A stretch of DNA of 64,000 nucleotides from Pedobacter mendelii (GTDB taxonomy: Bacteria; Bacteroidota; Bacteroidia; Sphingobacteriales; Sphingobacteriaceae). The notes beneath the pieces are model-generated. The model made no database searches, was not told the origin of the DNA, and saw only the letters and a list, made by a program, of their open reading frames with translations. The translations under genes and the position numbers were made by a program. This document shows, piece by piece, positions 7,759 through 14,923 of the stretch (its first letter is position 1; every line of letters begins with the position of its first letter). Where the stretch lies: the NCBI RefSeq assembly GCF_014635725.1, contig NZ_BMDJ01000004.1:248001-312000 (forward strand), read 5' to 3'.

Positions 7759-8913
7759 ATGTTTCCTACCGTTTCGCATTTTTTAGAATACCTTTTTGGT
7801 ATTAATTTACCACTTCCTTTCAACACTTTCGGCGTTTTTGTAGCAATTGCCTTTGTAGCGGGTTACTGGGCTTTTACACAAGAGTTAAAGCGCAAGGAAG
7901 CTTTAGGTATTCTTCATCCTTTTAAAAAAACGATAACAGTTGGTCAGCCTGCAACAACCTCCGAATTATTCTTAAACGGTCTTTTCGGTTTTATTATCGG
8001 TTATAAATTAATTTATGCACTTCTAAATTATAAACTTTTTGTAAGCGATGCACAAAGCATATTAATGTCTACAAAAGGAAACATTATTGGTGGTTTACTT
8101 TTAGCAGCATTATTTGCTTATTGGGACTATAAAGAAAAAGACAAACATAAATTAGCAAAGCCGCAAGAAGCAACAGTTACTGTTCATCCATATCAATTAA
8201 TGAGCAATTTAATTGTTTGGGCTGCAGTTTGGGGATTTTTAGGGGCGAAGTTTTTCGATAACTTAGAATATTGGGACGATTTTGTTCAACATCCGGTAGA
8301 GAGATTGCTTTCATTTAGTGGTTTGACTTTTTATGGTGGATTAATTTGCGGAGGTGCGGCTGTTCTCGTTATAGCAAAAAGAAATGGTATAAAACCATTG
8401 CACATGCTTGATGTTGGTGGCCCAGGTATGATGCTGGCTTACGCAGTTGGCCGCATTGGTTGTCATTTATCTGGCGACGGTGATTGGGGGATCGTAAATT
8501 CAAATCCTAAACCATTTTCTTGGTTGCCCGATTGGCTTTGGTCTTATAAATACCCTAACAATGTAGTTGGTGAAGGTATTCCGATTCCGGGTTGTACTTC
8601 TGGTAAATTCTGTAATGAATTAGCTCAAGGTGTTTATCCCACCCCAATTTACGAAGTAATAGTGTGTTTAATTTTATTCGCTTTTTTATGGAGCATTAGA
8701 GATAAAATTAAGGCCCCAGGATTAATGTTCGGTATTTATATGATTTTAAATGGGATAGAGCGTTTCTGCATCGAATTGATTCGTGTAAATTCTAAATATC
8801 ATGTTTTTGGCTTGCCGCCATTTACTCAAGCCGAAATGATTTCTACCTTTCTGATTGTAGGTGGCATCGCACTATGTATTTATGCCTTAAGGAATAAGAA
8901 TAAATTGGCTTAA
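7759..8913 (+). CDS. lgt: Prolipoprotein diacylglyceryl transferase
   Basis: This polytopic inner-membrane enzyme of 384 residues transfers diacylglyceryl from phosphatidylglycerol to the lipobox Cys of prolipoproteins, the first step of lipoprotein maturation. The Lgt core is visible as FYGGLICGG followed by the signature AVGRIGCHLSGDGDWG with the essential Arg. The C-terminal helix carries GIERFCIELIRVN. It is longer than E. coli Lgt (about 290 aa), with an insertion after the signature (PKPFSWLPDWLWSYKYPNN and following), as is usual in Bacteroidota. Several lipoproteins in this window are its expected substrates. Confidence 0.95.
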   Translation: MFPTVSHFLEYLFGINLPLPFNTFGVFVAIAFVAGYWAFTQELKRKEALGILHPFKKTITVGQPATTSELFLNGLFGFIIGYKLIYALLNYKLFVSDAQSILMSTKGNIIGGLLLAALFAYWDYKEKDKHKLAKPQEATVTVHPYQLMSNLIVWAAVWGFLGAKFFDNLEYWDDFVQHPVERLLSFSGLTFYGGLICGGAAVLVIAKRNGIKPLHMLDVGGPGMMLAYAVGRIGCHLSGDGDWGIVNSNPKPFSWLPDWLWSYKYPNNVVGEGIPIPGCTSGKFCNELAQGVYPTPIYEVIVCLILFAFLWSIRDKIKAPGLMFGIYMILNGIERFCIELIRVNSKYHVFGLPPFTQAEMISTFLIVGGIALCIYALRNKNKLA

Positions 8914-8969
8914 ATTATCTCAATTTTTATTTTATATCAATAACCGAACTTATTAGCTGTTAAAACACT

Positions 8970-9761
8970 ATGAACTACGAATTACTATGTACTAAAGTTA
9001 TTTCGATTGTAAAGCTTACAGGGAATTTCATCCGTAAAGAAGCTATGCAATTCGATGCGAATAAAATTGAATATAAAGGCTTGAACGATATGGTTTCTTA
9101 TGTGGATAAAACTGCAGAAAAAAAACTGGTTCAAAATTTAGAAAAATTAATCCCGGATGCCGGTTTTATCACCGAGGAAAAAACAATAAATAGGGAAGGT
9201 AAAACATATAAATGGATTATCGATCCTTTAGATGGTACCACTAATTTTATTCATGGTATTCCTACTTATGGTATAAGCGTTGCACTTTATGAAGATGAAT
9301 TACCTGTTTTAGGCGTAGTTTACGAATTGAATAGAGGTGAAATGTTTTATTCTTATCAGGGTGGATGCGCATTTCTGAACAAGAAGGAAATCCATGTATC
9401 TGTAAATCCTGATCTTAAATCAAGCTTATTGGCTACAGGTTTTCCATACTATAAGTTTGATAAGCAGACCCAATATTTGAAATTGTTGGAAGAAATGATG
9501 CAAAAAAGCCATGGAGTTCGACGAATTGGGGCAGCAGCAATTGATTTAGTTTATACTGCTTGTGGTCGTTTCGATGCTTTTTTTGAATATAATTTACAGC
9601 AATGGGATTTTGCAGCAGGCTGTTATATTGTTCAGCAAGCAGGTGGAGAAGTTTTTGATTTTTCTGGCGGGAATGAGTATTTTGCTAAAAGAGAAATTTT
9701 AGCTACCAATGGCAAGCTAACTGGCGAAATGCTTGAAGCAATTAAAAGGCATTTTAGTTAG
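8970..9761 (+). CDS. suhB: Inositol-monophosphatase family phosphatase (SuhB-like)
   Basis: The 263-aa Mg-dependent sugar-phosphatase-fold protein carries the family signatures: the metal-binding DAGFITEEKT (Glu), WIIDPLDGTTNFIHGIP (DPLDGT core, residues 85-100) and the C-terminal WDFAAGCYIVQQAGGEV. It hydrolyses inositol-1-phosphate or related sugar phosphates; SuhB relatives also act in rRNA biogenesis. The exact substrate cannot be read from sequence. It follows lgt by 56 bp and may be co-transcribed. A 21-bp perfect stem-loop after the stop terminates it against the convergent nfu gene. Confidence 0.93.
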   Translation: MNYELLCTKVISIVKLTGNFIRKEAMQFDANKIEYKGLNDMVSYVDKTAEKKLVQNLEKLIPDAGFITEEKTINREGKTYKWIIDPLDGTTNFIHGIPTYGISVALYEDELPVLGVVYELNRGEMFYSYQGGCAFLNKKEIHVSVNPDLKSSLLATGFPYYKFDKQTQYLKLLEEMMQKSHGVRRIGAAAIDLVYTACGRFDAFFEYNLQQWDFAAGCYIVQQAGGEVFDFSGGNEYFAKREILATNGKLTGEMLEAIKRHFS

Positions 9762-9824
9762 GGCATTTTATCTGCGTTAATCTCCGAAATCAGCGGAGAA
9801 ATAACTGCGCAACAAAGAAAATAT

Positions 9825-9871
9825 CTTTAATAAGAATGGCTCGCTAAATCAGCGAGCCATTCTTATTAAAG
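9825..9871. terminator. Bidirectional terminator, 21-bp perfect stem
   Basis: The arms 9825-9845 and 9851-9871 are perfectly complementary over 21 bp around the 5-nt loop AAATC. The GC-rich core is GGCTCGCT, with A/T outer pairs supplying U-runs in both directions. It sits between convergent suhB and nfu. Confidence 0.9.
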
Positions 9872-9889
9872 ACTCTGAAAAATATGCAA

Positions 9890-10441
9890 TTAAAGTGCTT
9901 CTGAAACTACTTCAGTAACTTCAGGAACCATTCTTTGTAATAAGTTTTGAATACCAGATTTTAATGTAATTGTAGAAGATGGGCAGCCACTGCAAGAACC
10001 ACGCAGCTCAACAGTTACAATGCCTTCATCGAAAGATTTATAGGTAATTGCTCCACCATCTTGCTCTACAGCAGGACGAACATAATCGTGCAAAATTTGT
10101 TGAATTTTAATTTCAGTTTCAGAACCTTCAAAAGCCGGCGCTTCTTCCGCAGTTGCTTCTTTAATTTTTAATTCAGATTCTACTGCACCCTTAACAAATT
10201 CTTTCAAAATAGCTTCAATATCAGCCCACTCAGCATCTTCTGTTTTAGTAACAGTTACAAAATTACTCGCGAAAAATACACCAGTAACAAAATTGAATTT
10301 AAACAACTCTTTAGCAAATGGAGAATGTTCTGCACTTTCTTTTGTAGCAAAGTCTTCACTTCCGTTAATTAATAACTTATTCACCATAAATTTCATGGTG
10401 GCAGGGTTAGGAGTTTGTTCTGTATATACGTTAATGGTCAT
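9890..10441 (-). CDS. NFU-type iron-sulfur cluster carrier
   Basis: The 183-aa protein has an N-terminal Nfu_N domain (VYTEQTPNPATMKFMVN, about residues 5-21) and a C-terminal NifU domain ending in GSCSGCPSS, whose C150-x2-C153 pair binds a bridging Fe-S cluster between two subunits. It delivers clusters to apo-proteins. The fusion of both domains resembles mitochondrial NFU1. It is transcribed toward suhB and ends at the shared terminator. purB lies 87 bp upstream on the same strand. MtaB, encoded nearby, is a possible client, but only by inference. Confidence 0.95.
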   Translation of the reverse strand: MTINVYTEQTPNPATMKFMVNKLLINGSEDFATKESAEHSPFAKELFKFNFVTGVFFASNFVTVTKTEDAEWADIEAILKEFVKGAVESELKIKEATAEEAPAFEGSETEIKIQQILHDYVRPAVEQDGGAITYKSFDEGIVTVELRGSCSGCPSSTITLKSGIQNLLQRMVPEVTEVVSEAL

Positions 10442-10528
10442 GTCTTAATCAATTAGAATAAACAAAATTAACAAATACTGTTTAATAAAGCTTTTATACG
10501 CTGTCTGTTTAGCGTCAATTTAATTCTA

Positions 10529-11875
10529 CTAGAAAACGCCGGTATAGTTAAACGGTGTAATTGTTCGCAGTTGAACTTTAACAGATTCAGAAACATTTAA
10601 GCCTTCAATAAATTCAGCAATACTTACGGCATTAATTTTCGAGTTAGTTCTAGTCAACTCCTTTAAAGCTTCATAAGGGTTCGGATAGTTCTCTCTTCTT
10701 AATACGGTTTGAATTGCTTCTGCAACCACAGCCCAGTTATCATCTAGGTCTGCATTTAAAGCTTGCTCATTTAAAATAATTTTATTCAAACCTCGTAAAG
10801 TAGAATTTATAGCAATTAAAGTATGCGCTAAAGGGACACCAACATTTCTTAAAACCGTAGAATCGGTTAAATCTCGCTGCAATCTGGAAATTGGCAATTT
10901 AGCTGCAAAAAATTCAAATAGGGCATTTGCAATTCCAGCATTTCCTTCTGCATTCTCAAAGTCAATCGGGTTAACTTTGTGTGGCATTGCCGATGAACCG
11001 ATTTCTCCTGCCTTAATTTTTTGTTTAAAGTAATTTTTAGAAATATATGTCCAGATATCTCTATCTAAATCGATGATGATATTGTTAATGCGCTTTAAAG
11101 CATCACATTGGGCAGCAAATTGATCATAGTGTTCAATTTGTGTAGTATGTTGGGCTCTGGTTAAGCCTAAAGTTTCATTTACAAAACTGTTAGAAAAATC
11201 TATCCAATTCACTTTAGGATATGCAATATGATGTGCATTGAAATTTCCAGTTGCACCACCAAATTTTGCACTATTAGGAATTACCTTTAAAACTTCAAGC
11301 TGAATACTAATTCTTTCTGCGAAAACCAGAAATTCTTTGCCTAATTTTGTTGGAGAAGCAGGCTGACCGTGGGTAAATGCCAACATTGGGATGTGTTTCC
11401 ATTCGACAGCTAAAGCATTAATTTTATCTATTAATGATGTAATTACCGGGTAATAACTTTCATTAAGTGCTAACTTTATAGAATAAGGTATTGCAGTATT
11501 ATTGATGTCTTGAGATGTTAATCCAAAGTGAATAAATTCTTTATAATCTTGTAATGATAGCTTATCGAATTTACTTTTGATGAAATATTCTACGGCTTTT
11601 ACATCATGATTTGTTACCTTTTCGGTTTCTTTGATTTCAAGTGCATCAGTCTCTGAAAAATTCTCATAAATTTTTCTTAGTTCAGTATAAAAATTTTTGT
11701 CAAAGTTTTCTAATCCTGGTAAGTTGATTTCACAAAGAGCGATGAAGTATTCTATTTCTACAAAAACACGGTATTTAATTAATGCCTCTTCTGAAAAGTA
11801 AGCAGCTAAACCTTCGGTTGTTTTTCTATAACGACCATCAATGGGTGAAATAGCTTGTAGTGTTGTTAAATTCAT
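10529..11875 (-). CDS. purB: Adenylosuccinate lyase
   Basis: The 448-aa enzyme of the fumarase/aspartase superfamily cleaves SAICAR and adenylosuccinate in purine synthesis. The superfamily signature is clear: GSSAMPHKVNPIDFENAEGN (flexible catalytic loop). Also visible are HFGLTSQDINNTA and the early SPIDGRYR, typical of the E. coli-type PurB. The length matches the family (456 in E. coli). Start and stop are unambiguous. Confidence 0.97.
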   Translation of the reverse strand: MNLTTLQAISPIDGRYRKTTEGLAAYFSEEALIKYRVFVEIEYFIALCEINLPGLENFDKNFYTELRKIYENFSETDALEIKETEKVTNHDVKAVEYFIKSKFDKLSLQDYKEFIHFGLTSQDINNTAIPYSIKLALNESYYPVITSLIDKINALAVEWKHIPMLAFTHGQPASPTKLGKEFLVFAERISIQLEVLKVIPNSAKFGGATGNFNAHHIAYPKVNWIDFSNSFVNETLGLTRAQHTTQIEHYDQFAAQCDALKRINNIIIDLDRDIWTYISKNYFKQKIKAGEIGSSAMPHKVNPIDFENAEGNAGIANALFEFFAAKLPISRLQRDLTDSTVLRNVGVPLAHTLIAINSTLRGLNKIILNEQALNADLDDNWAVVAEAIQTVLRRENYPNPYEALKELTRTNSKINAVSIAEFIEGLNVSESVKVQLRTITPFNYTGVF

Positions 11876-11960
11876 TATTTGGAATATAATTTTGGCGCAA
11901 ATTTACTACAATTGATGGATTTTGAGGTTAATTCTTTAATAAACAATTATGGTCAATAAA

Positions 11961-11990
11961 AAAAGGCATTGAAATTAATCAATGCCTTTT
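11961..11990 (-). terminator. Terminator of the first small lipoprotein gene
   Basis: Arms AAAAGGCATTG and CAATGCCTTTT pair perfectly over 11 bp with an 8-nt loop. The A-run at the left gives a U-run on the minus strand. It lies 20 bp after the lipoprotein stop codon. Confidence 0.85.
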
Positions 11991-12010
11991 CCATTAAGAG
12001 TAAAGTTAGA

Positions 12011-12193
12011 CTACATTTTTTTAGTCGTGTCCGTCATCATAGTGTCTTTAGCCATAGTATCTTTTACAGTAGTATCAACAACAGAAGAATCAACGGTTGT
12101 AGAATCAGTACTCTCAGCTTTTTTTTCTGAGCAAGCAACTACTGATAGAGATAAAGCTAAAGCTAAAAAGCCTAATTTGAATGCATTTTTCAT
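12011..12193 (-). CDS. Small Asp/Thr/Ser-rich lipoprotein, paralog 1
   Basis: The ATG at 12193 gives 60 residues. An upstream in-frame ATG at 12223 would add ten charged residues before the signal peptide and is unlikely. The signal peptide MKNAFKLGFLALALSLSV ends in the lipobox VVAC. The mature part is short and unstructured-looking, built from repeats of DTT/VDTTVKDTM/KDTMMTDTT. It is the most diverged of three neighbouring paralogs. Its own ECF-type promoter (12239-12266) and terminator (11961-11990) make it an independent unit. The function is unknown; envelope-stress-induced lipoproteins are the best guess from context. Confidence 0.85.
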   Translation of the reverse strand: MKNAFKLGFLALALSLSVVACSEKKAESTDSTTVDSSVVDTTVKDTMAKDTMMTDTTKKM

Positions 12194-12238
12194 TTTGTTT
12201 TGTTTTTGTTGGTTGGTTTTCAATTAATTAATTATAAA

Positions 12239-12266
12239 TTAATACAATAATTTTGAAAAGGTAACC
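12239..12266 (-). promoter_or_regulatory. ECF-type promoter of lipoprotein paralog 1
   Basis: On the minus strand GGTTAC (12261-12266) is followed after exactly 15 bases by GTATTAA (12239-12245), 46 bases before the start codon at 12193. The same pair and spacing recur at four other sites between 12589 and 13098. Confidence 0.75.
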
Positions 12267-12280
12267 TTTTTTTGTAAAAA

Positions 12281-12312
12281 AAAAGAGTTTAGACAGAAAT
12301 CTAAACTCTTTT
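12281..12312 (-). terminator. Terminator of lipoprotein paralog 2
   Basis: Arms AAAAGAGTTTAGA and TCTAAACTCTTTT are perfect 13-bp complements with a 6-nt loop. A long A-run to the left gives U's on the minus strand. Confidence 0.85.
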
Positions 12313-12332
12313 TTATAAATTAAAGCAAAAAA

Positions 12333-12551
12333 TTAGTGTTTTACTTCAGTTTTTTCAGTTGTAGCTTTAACTGTTGTGTCTTTAACTGTAGAATCTTTAA
12401 CCATAGTGTCTACGGAAGTAGTATCTGTAACGATGGTAGAAGAATCAGTTAAAGTTGTATCAGCTCCGCCTTCTTTTTTTTCTGAGTTACAAGCTGCAAC
12501 TGATAAAGATAAAGCTAAAGCTAAAAAGCCTAATTTGAATGCATTTTTCAT
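12333..12551 (-). CDS. Small Asp/Thr/Ser-rich lipoprotein, paralog 2
   Basis: This 72-aa lipoprotein shares the signal peptide MKNAFKLGFLALALSLSV with its two neighbours, with lipobox VAAC. The mature chain begins NSEKKEGGAD and continues as imperfect repeats (DTTLTDSS, DTTSVDTMVKDSTVKDT), ending TEKTEVKH. It has no Cys after the lipobox, no aromatic residues and no catalytic motif. The 5' third of the gene is almost identical at DNA level to the other copies. It lies between its own ECF-type promoter (12589-12616) and its terminator (12281-12312). Confidence 0.88.
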   Translation of the reverse strand: MKNAFKLGFLALALSLSVAACNSEKKEGGADTTLTDSSTIVTDTTSVDTMVKDSTVKDTTVKATTEKTEVKH

Positions 12552-12588
12552 TTTCGAGATTTTTTTTGTTTTATTTATTAATTATCTC

Positions 12589-12616
12589 TTAATACCTCAA
12601 TATTAAAAAGGTAACC
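12589..12616 (-). promoter_or_regulatory. ECF-type promoter of lipoprotein paralog 2
   Basis: Minus-strand GGGTTAC (GGTTAC at 12611-12616), a 15-base spacer and GTATTAA (12589-12595), 38 bases upstream of the ATG. The spacer is not conserved with the other copies, but both boxes are. Confidence 0.78.
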
Positions 12617-12625
12617 CAAAAAAAC

Positions 12626-12659
12626 AAAAAGGCCTTGAAAAATATTTCAAGGCCTTTTT
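12626..12659 (-). terminator. Terminator of lipoprotein paralog 3
   Basis: Arms AAAAAGGCCTTGAAA and TTTCAAGGCCTTTTT are perfect 15-bp complements with loop AATA. It separates paralog 3 from the promoter of paralog 2. Confidence 0.88.
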
Positions 12660-12676
12660 ATATAAGTAAAATTAAA

Positions 12677-12895
12677 TTAGTTTTTTACCTCTGTTTTTTC
12701 AGTAGTAACTTTAACTGAAGTATCTTTTACTGTTGAATCTTTAACCATAGTATCTACAGTAGTAGTATCAGTAACCATAGTAGAAGAATCAGTCATTGTA
12801 GTATCAGCACCATCAGCTTTTTTTTCTGAATTACAAGCTGCAACTGATAAAGATAAAGCTAAAGCTAAAAAGCCTAATTTGAATGCATTTTTCAT
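12677..12895 (-). CDS. Small Asp/Thr/Ser-rich lipoprotein, paralog 3
   Basis: This 72-aa lipoprotein is close to paralog 2 along its whole length: same signal peptide and VAAC lipobox, then NSEKKADGAD and repeats DTTMTDSS and DTTTVDTMVKDSTVKDT, ending TEKTEVKN. It is the copy nearest the divergent ECF sigma gene. Its promoter motif (12929-12956) lies back to back with the sigma-gene promoters, so one short intergenic region holds three copies of the motif. No function can be assigned from sequence. The high acidic, Thr and Ser content suggests a flexible, surface-exposed chain. Confidence 0.88.
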   Translation of the reverse strand: MKNAFKLGFLALALSLSVAACNSEKKADGADTTMTDSSTMVTDTTTVDTMVKDSTVKDTSVKVTTEKTEVKN

Positions 12896-12928
12896 GTCGA
12901 ATTTTTTTTAAGTTTTAATTATTTACTC

Positions 12929-12956
12929 TTAATGCTGCAAAGGTAAAAAGGTAACC
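12929..12956 (-). promoter_or_regulatory. ECF-type promoter of lipoprotein paralog 3
   Basis: Minus-strand GGGTTAC (GGTTAC at 12951-12956), a 15-base spacer and GCATTAA (12929-12935), which has one change from the other -10 boxes. It ends 33 bases upstream of the ATG. Confidence 0.75.
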
Positions 12957-12999
12957 CGACAATTTTAAAAAAAATAAAAATATTTTTTTTTACCGTTTG

Positions 13000-13028
13000 G
13001 GTTACTGTTTTAATGTGGATAGTATTAA
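13000..13028 (+). promoter_or_regulatory. ECF-type promoter upstream of the sigma gene, distal copy
   Basis: Plus-strand GGGTTAC (GGTTAC at 13000-13005), a 16-base spacer and GTATTAA (13022-13028). Transcription from here would give a leader of roughly 65-70 bases before the sigma-factor start, so this is the more plausible autoregulatory promoter. Confidence 0.65.
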
Positions 13029-13070
13029 TCTACAGTTAGTAGCTATAAATATTTTTTTTATCTAATATTG

Positions 13071-13098
13071 GGTTACTATTTACAGAAAAAAGTATTAA
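13071..13098 (+). promoter_or_regulatory. ECF-type motif abutting the sigma-factor start
   Basis: Plus-strand GGGTTAC (GGTTAC at 13071-13076), a 15-base spacer and GTATTAA (13092-13098). The -10 box ends directly at the TTG/GTG start-codon region (13099-13104). If active, it could only give a leaderless mRNA or one starting inside the gene. Confidence 0.5.
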
Positions 13099-13101
13099 TT
13101 G

Positions 13102-13674
13102 GTGAATAACGGTTTAAAGAGTTCAGTTCCAACAGATAGAGAGGTAATTTTAGGTATTCTAAATAACTCTGGTGATACACTTAATAAATTATACAAGGCT
13201 CATTTTGCAATGATATTGCAATTTATCCTGAATAATAATGGCAACGAAGATGACGCAAAAGATGTTTATCAGGAAGCTATTATTATTTTATACAATAAAG
13301 TTAAAGAAGGAGATTTTGAACTTAGCAGCAAACTCAAAACATATATTTATTCAGTTTGCCGTCGTATTTGGTTAAAAAAATTAGCACAGAATAGTAAAAA
13401 GACTGGCAATATAACCGATTATGAAGATGTGTTTATTGTTGATGAAGATGTAGAGCATCACGAAGAAAAAGACGCAGCTTTTGTTAAAATGCAATCTGCG
13501 CTTGAAAATTTAGGAGAGCCTTGCAAAACCATTATTCAGGACTTTTACATAAATAATTTATCCATGCAGGATATTTGCGATAAGTTTGGTTATACCAATA
13601 CAGATAATGCAAAAACACAGAAGTATAAATGCCTGCAGCGATTAAAGAAGATATTTTTTAACACTATTAATTGA
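13102..13674 (+). CDS. ECF-type RNA polymerase sigma factor
   Basis: The product is about 190 residues, with region 2 (LYKAHFAMILQFIL through DDAKDVYQEAIIILYNKV and KTYIYSVCRRIWLKKL, the core-binding and -10 recognition helices) and region 4 (LGEPCKTIIQDFYINNLSMQDICDKFGY, the -35-binding HTH). No ATG exists near the N-terminus, so the start is GTG 13102 or TTG 13099. The stop is one base before the ATG of the protease/anti-sigma gene, so the two are translationally coupled. Two copies of the motif GGTTAC-N15/16-GTATTAA lie upstream, and the same motif precedes three divergent lipoprotein genes. Autoregulation is inferred from this. Confidence 0.93.
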   Translation: MNNGLKSSVPTDREVILGILNNSGDTLNKLYKAHFAMILQFILNNNGNEDDAKDVYQEAIIILYNKVKEGDFELSSKLKTYIYSVCRRIWLKKLAQNSKKTGNITDYEDVFIVDEDVEHHEEKDAAFVKMQSALENLGEPCKTIIQDFYINNLSMQDICDKFGYTNTDNAKTQKYKCLQRLKKIFFNTIN

Positions 13675-13675
13675 G

Positions 13676-14770
13676 ATGAGAAACGATTTAGATTTGGATG
13701 CAATTATTGAAGATTATCTTCTGGGTAAACTCAATTCTCAGGAAACTGAAGCCTTTGAGCAGTTACGTCTTAATGACGCCACAGTAGATCATAAGGTTGT
13801 ATCGCATAAAGTATTTCTTCATACAATGGAAGAATATGCTCAGCAATTGCGTTTAAAAGAGCAATTAGATATTTTTCATAGTGAAATTGATGTAGAAACT
13901 TTATCATCTCAACTGGGTCCTCATCCTTCACGTATCGTTCAGTTGTGGCGTAGACATAAATCTGCTATTGCGGTCGCAGCCTCATTTATAGCTTTATCTT
14001 TTGTCTCTATTTATTCTATTCAACACAATAGCCAGCAAGCTGATAAATTTGTGCAATTAAGTAAGAATGTAACAAATGCTGTGAAAACTCAGAATAATTT
14101 GATTAGAAAAATTAGCAGTGATAATTTACCTACAAATAAGCAATCTAATCCAGGTAATTTTGGTGGAACTGGTTTTGCAGTATCTACTAATGGATATATT
14201 GCTACAAATCTTCATGTAATAAAAGATGCTGATTCTGTATATATTCAAAATAGCGAAGGTGAATCTTTTAAAGTGAAAGTTGTTCATAGAGATTCTGAAT
14301 ACGATATTGCGATTTTAAAAATAGATGATAAGCATTTCAAAAATTTAGCAGCATTGCCTTATACAATTAAAAAGAACAGTACAGGCGTTGGAGAAAATGT
14401 TTATACTTGGGGTTACCCAAAAGATGATGCAGTGTTAGGAGAAGGTTATGTAAGTTCTAAAAGTGGTTTTATTGGCGATACAACGCAATATCAGGTTGCA
14501 ATTCCTTTAAACCCTGGAAACAGTGGCGGGCCATTGTTAGATAATAATGGTAACCTGGTTGGCATTATAAGTGGAAAAGAAACTTCTGCAGAAGGTGCTT
14601 CATTTGCAATAAAATCTAAATATATTTTAGAAGCAATGCGAGCAATTCCCCAAGATTCTTTAGGAAGAAAGCTTACTGTAGATAAAAAAAGTATTTTATC
14701 AGGAATGAAGCGTGCTAAGCAAATTCAAAAATTGCAGGATTACGTGTTTATGATTAAAGTTTATAATTAA
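13676..14770 (+). CDS. Membrane anti-sigma-like/trypsin-like serine protease fusion
   Basis: A 364-aa protein with three parts. Residues 1-90 resemble an anti-sigma cytoplasmic domain (IIEDYLLGKLNSQETEAFE followed by a helical stretch). Residues 95-115 form one transmembrane segment (AIAVAASFIALSFVSIYSI) after basic WRRHK, which places the N-terminus inside. Residues 155-340 are an HtrA/S1C-like protease with triad H180 (TNLHVI), D210 (YDIAIL) and S283 (NPGNSGGPLL), facing the periplasm. No PDZ domain follows, unlike DegP or DegS. The gene is one base after the ECF sigma gene. It likely holds the sigma factor at the membrane and senses envelope stress with its own protease. The fusion role is inference. 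Confidence 0.85.
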   Translation: MRNDLDLDAIIEDYLLGKLNSQETEAFEQLRLNDATVDHKVVSHKVFLHTMEEYAQQLRLKEQLDIFHSEIDVETLSSQLGPHPSRIVQLWRRHKSAIAVAASFIALSFVSIYSIQHNSQQADKFVQLSKNVTNAVKTQNNLIRKISSDNLPTNKQSNPGNFGGTGFAVSTNGYIATNLHVIKDADSVYIQNSEGESFKVKVVHRDSEYDIAILKIDDKHFKNLAALPYTIKKNSTGVGENVYTWGYPKDDAVLGEGYVSSKSGFIGDTTQYQVAIPLNPGNSGGPLLDNNGNLVGIISGKETSAEGASFAIKSKYILEAMRAIPQDSLGRKLTVDKKSILSGMKRAKQIQKLQDYVFMIKVYN

Positions 14771-14809
14771 TTTACCCAAACAAATTGATATGCTTAAAGC
14801 CTTGTTGGT

Positions 14810-14832
14810 AAAAACCTTCAAGGTTTTTTTTA
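14810..14832 (+). terminator. Terminator of the sigma/protease operon
   Basis: AAAAACC and GGTTTTT pair around the 5-nt loop TTCAA and are followed by a T-run. It lies 40 bp after the protease stop codon. Confidence 0.55.
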
Positions 14833-14923
14833 TTTATTATTTATATCTAAAAATAATATTATGTCTATGTATTTAGTATACTATTTGTTAGATTTGTTAG
14901 AATCAACTTAAAAAAATAATATT

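Noticed and set aside
11982-12606. Plus-strand ORFs opposite the small lipoprotein genes (81 and 76 aa)
   Set aside because: They are antisense shadows of the lipoprotein repeats; the minus-strand frames carry a signal peptide, lipobox, promoter and terminator.
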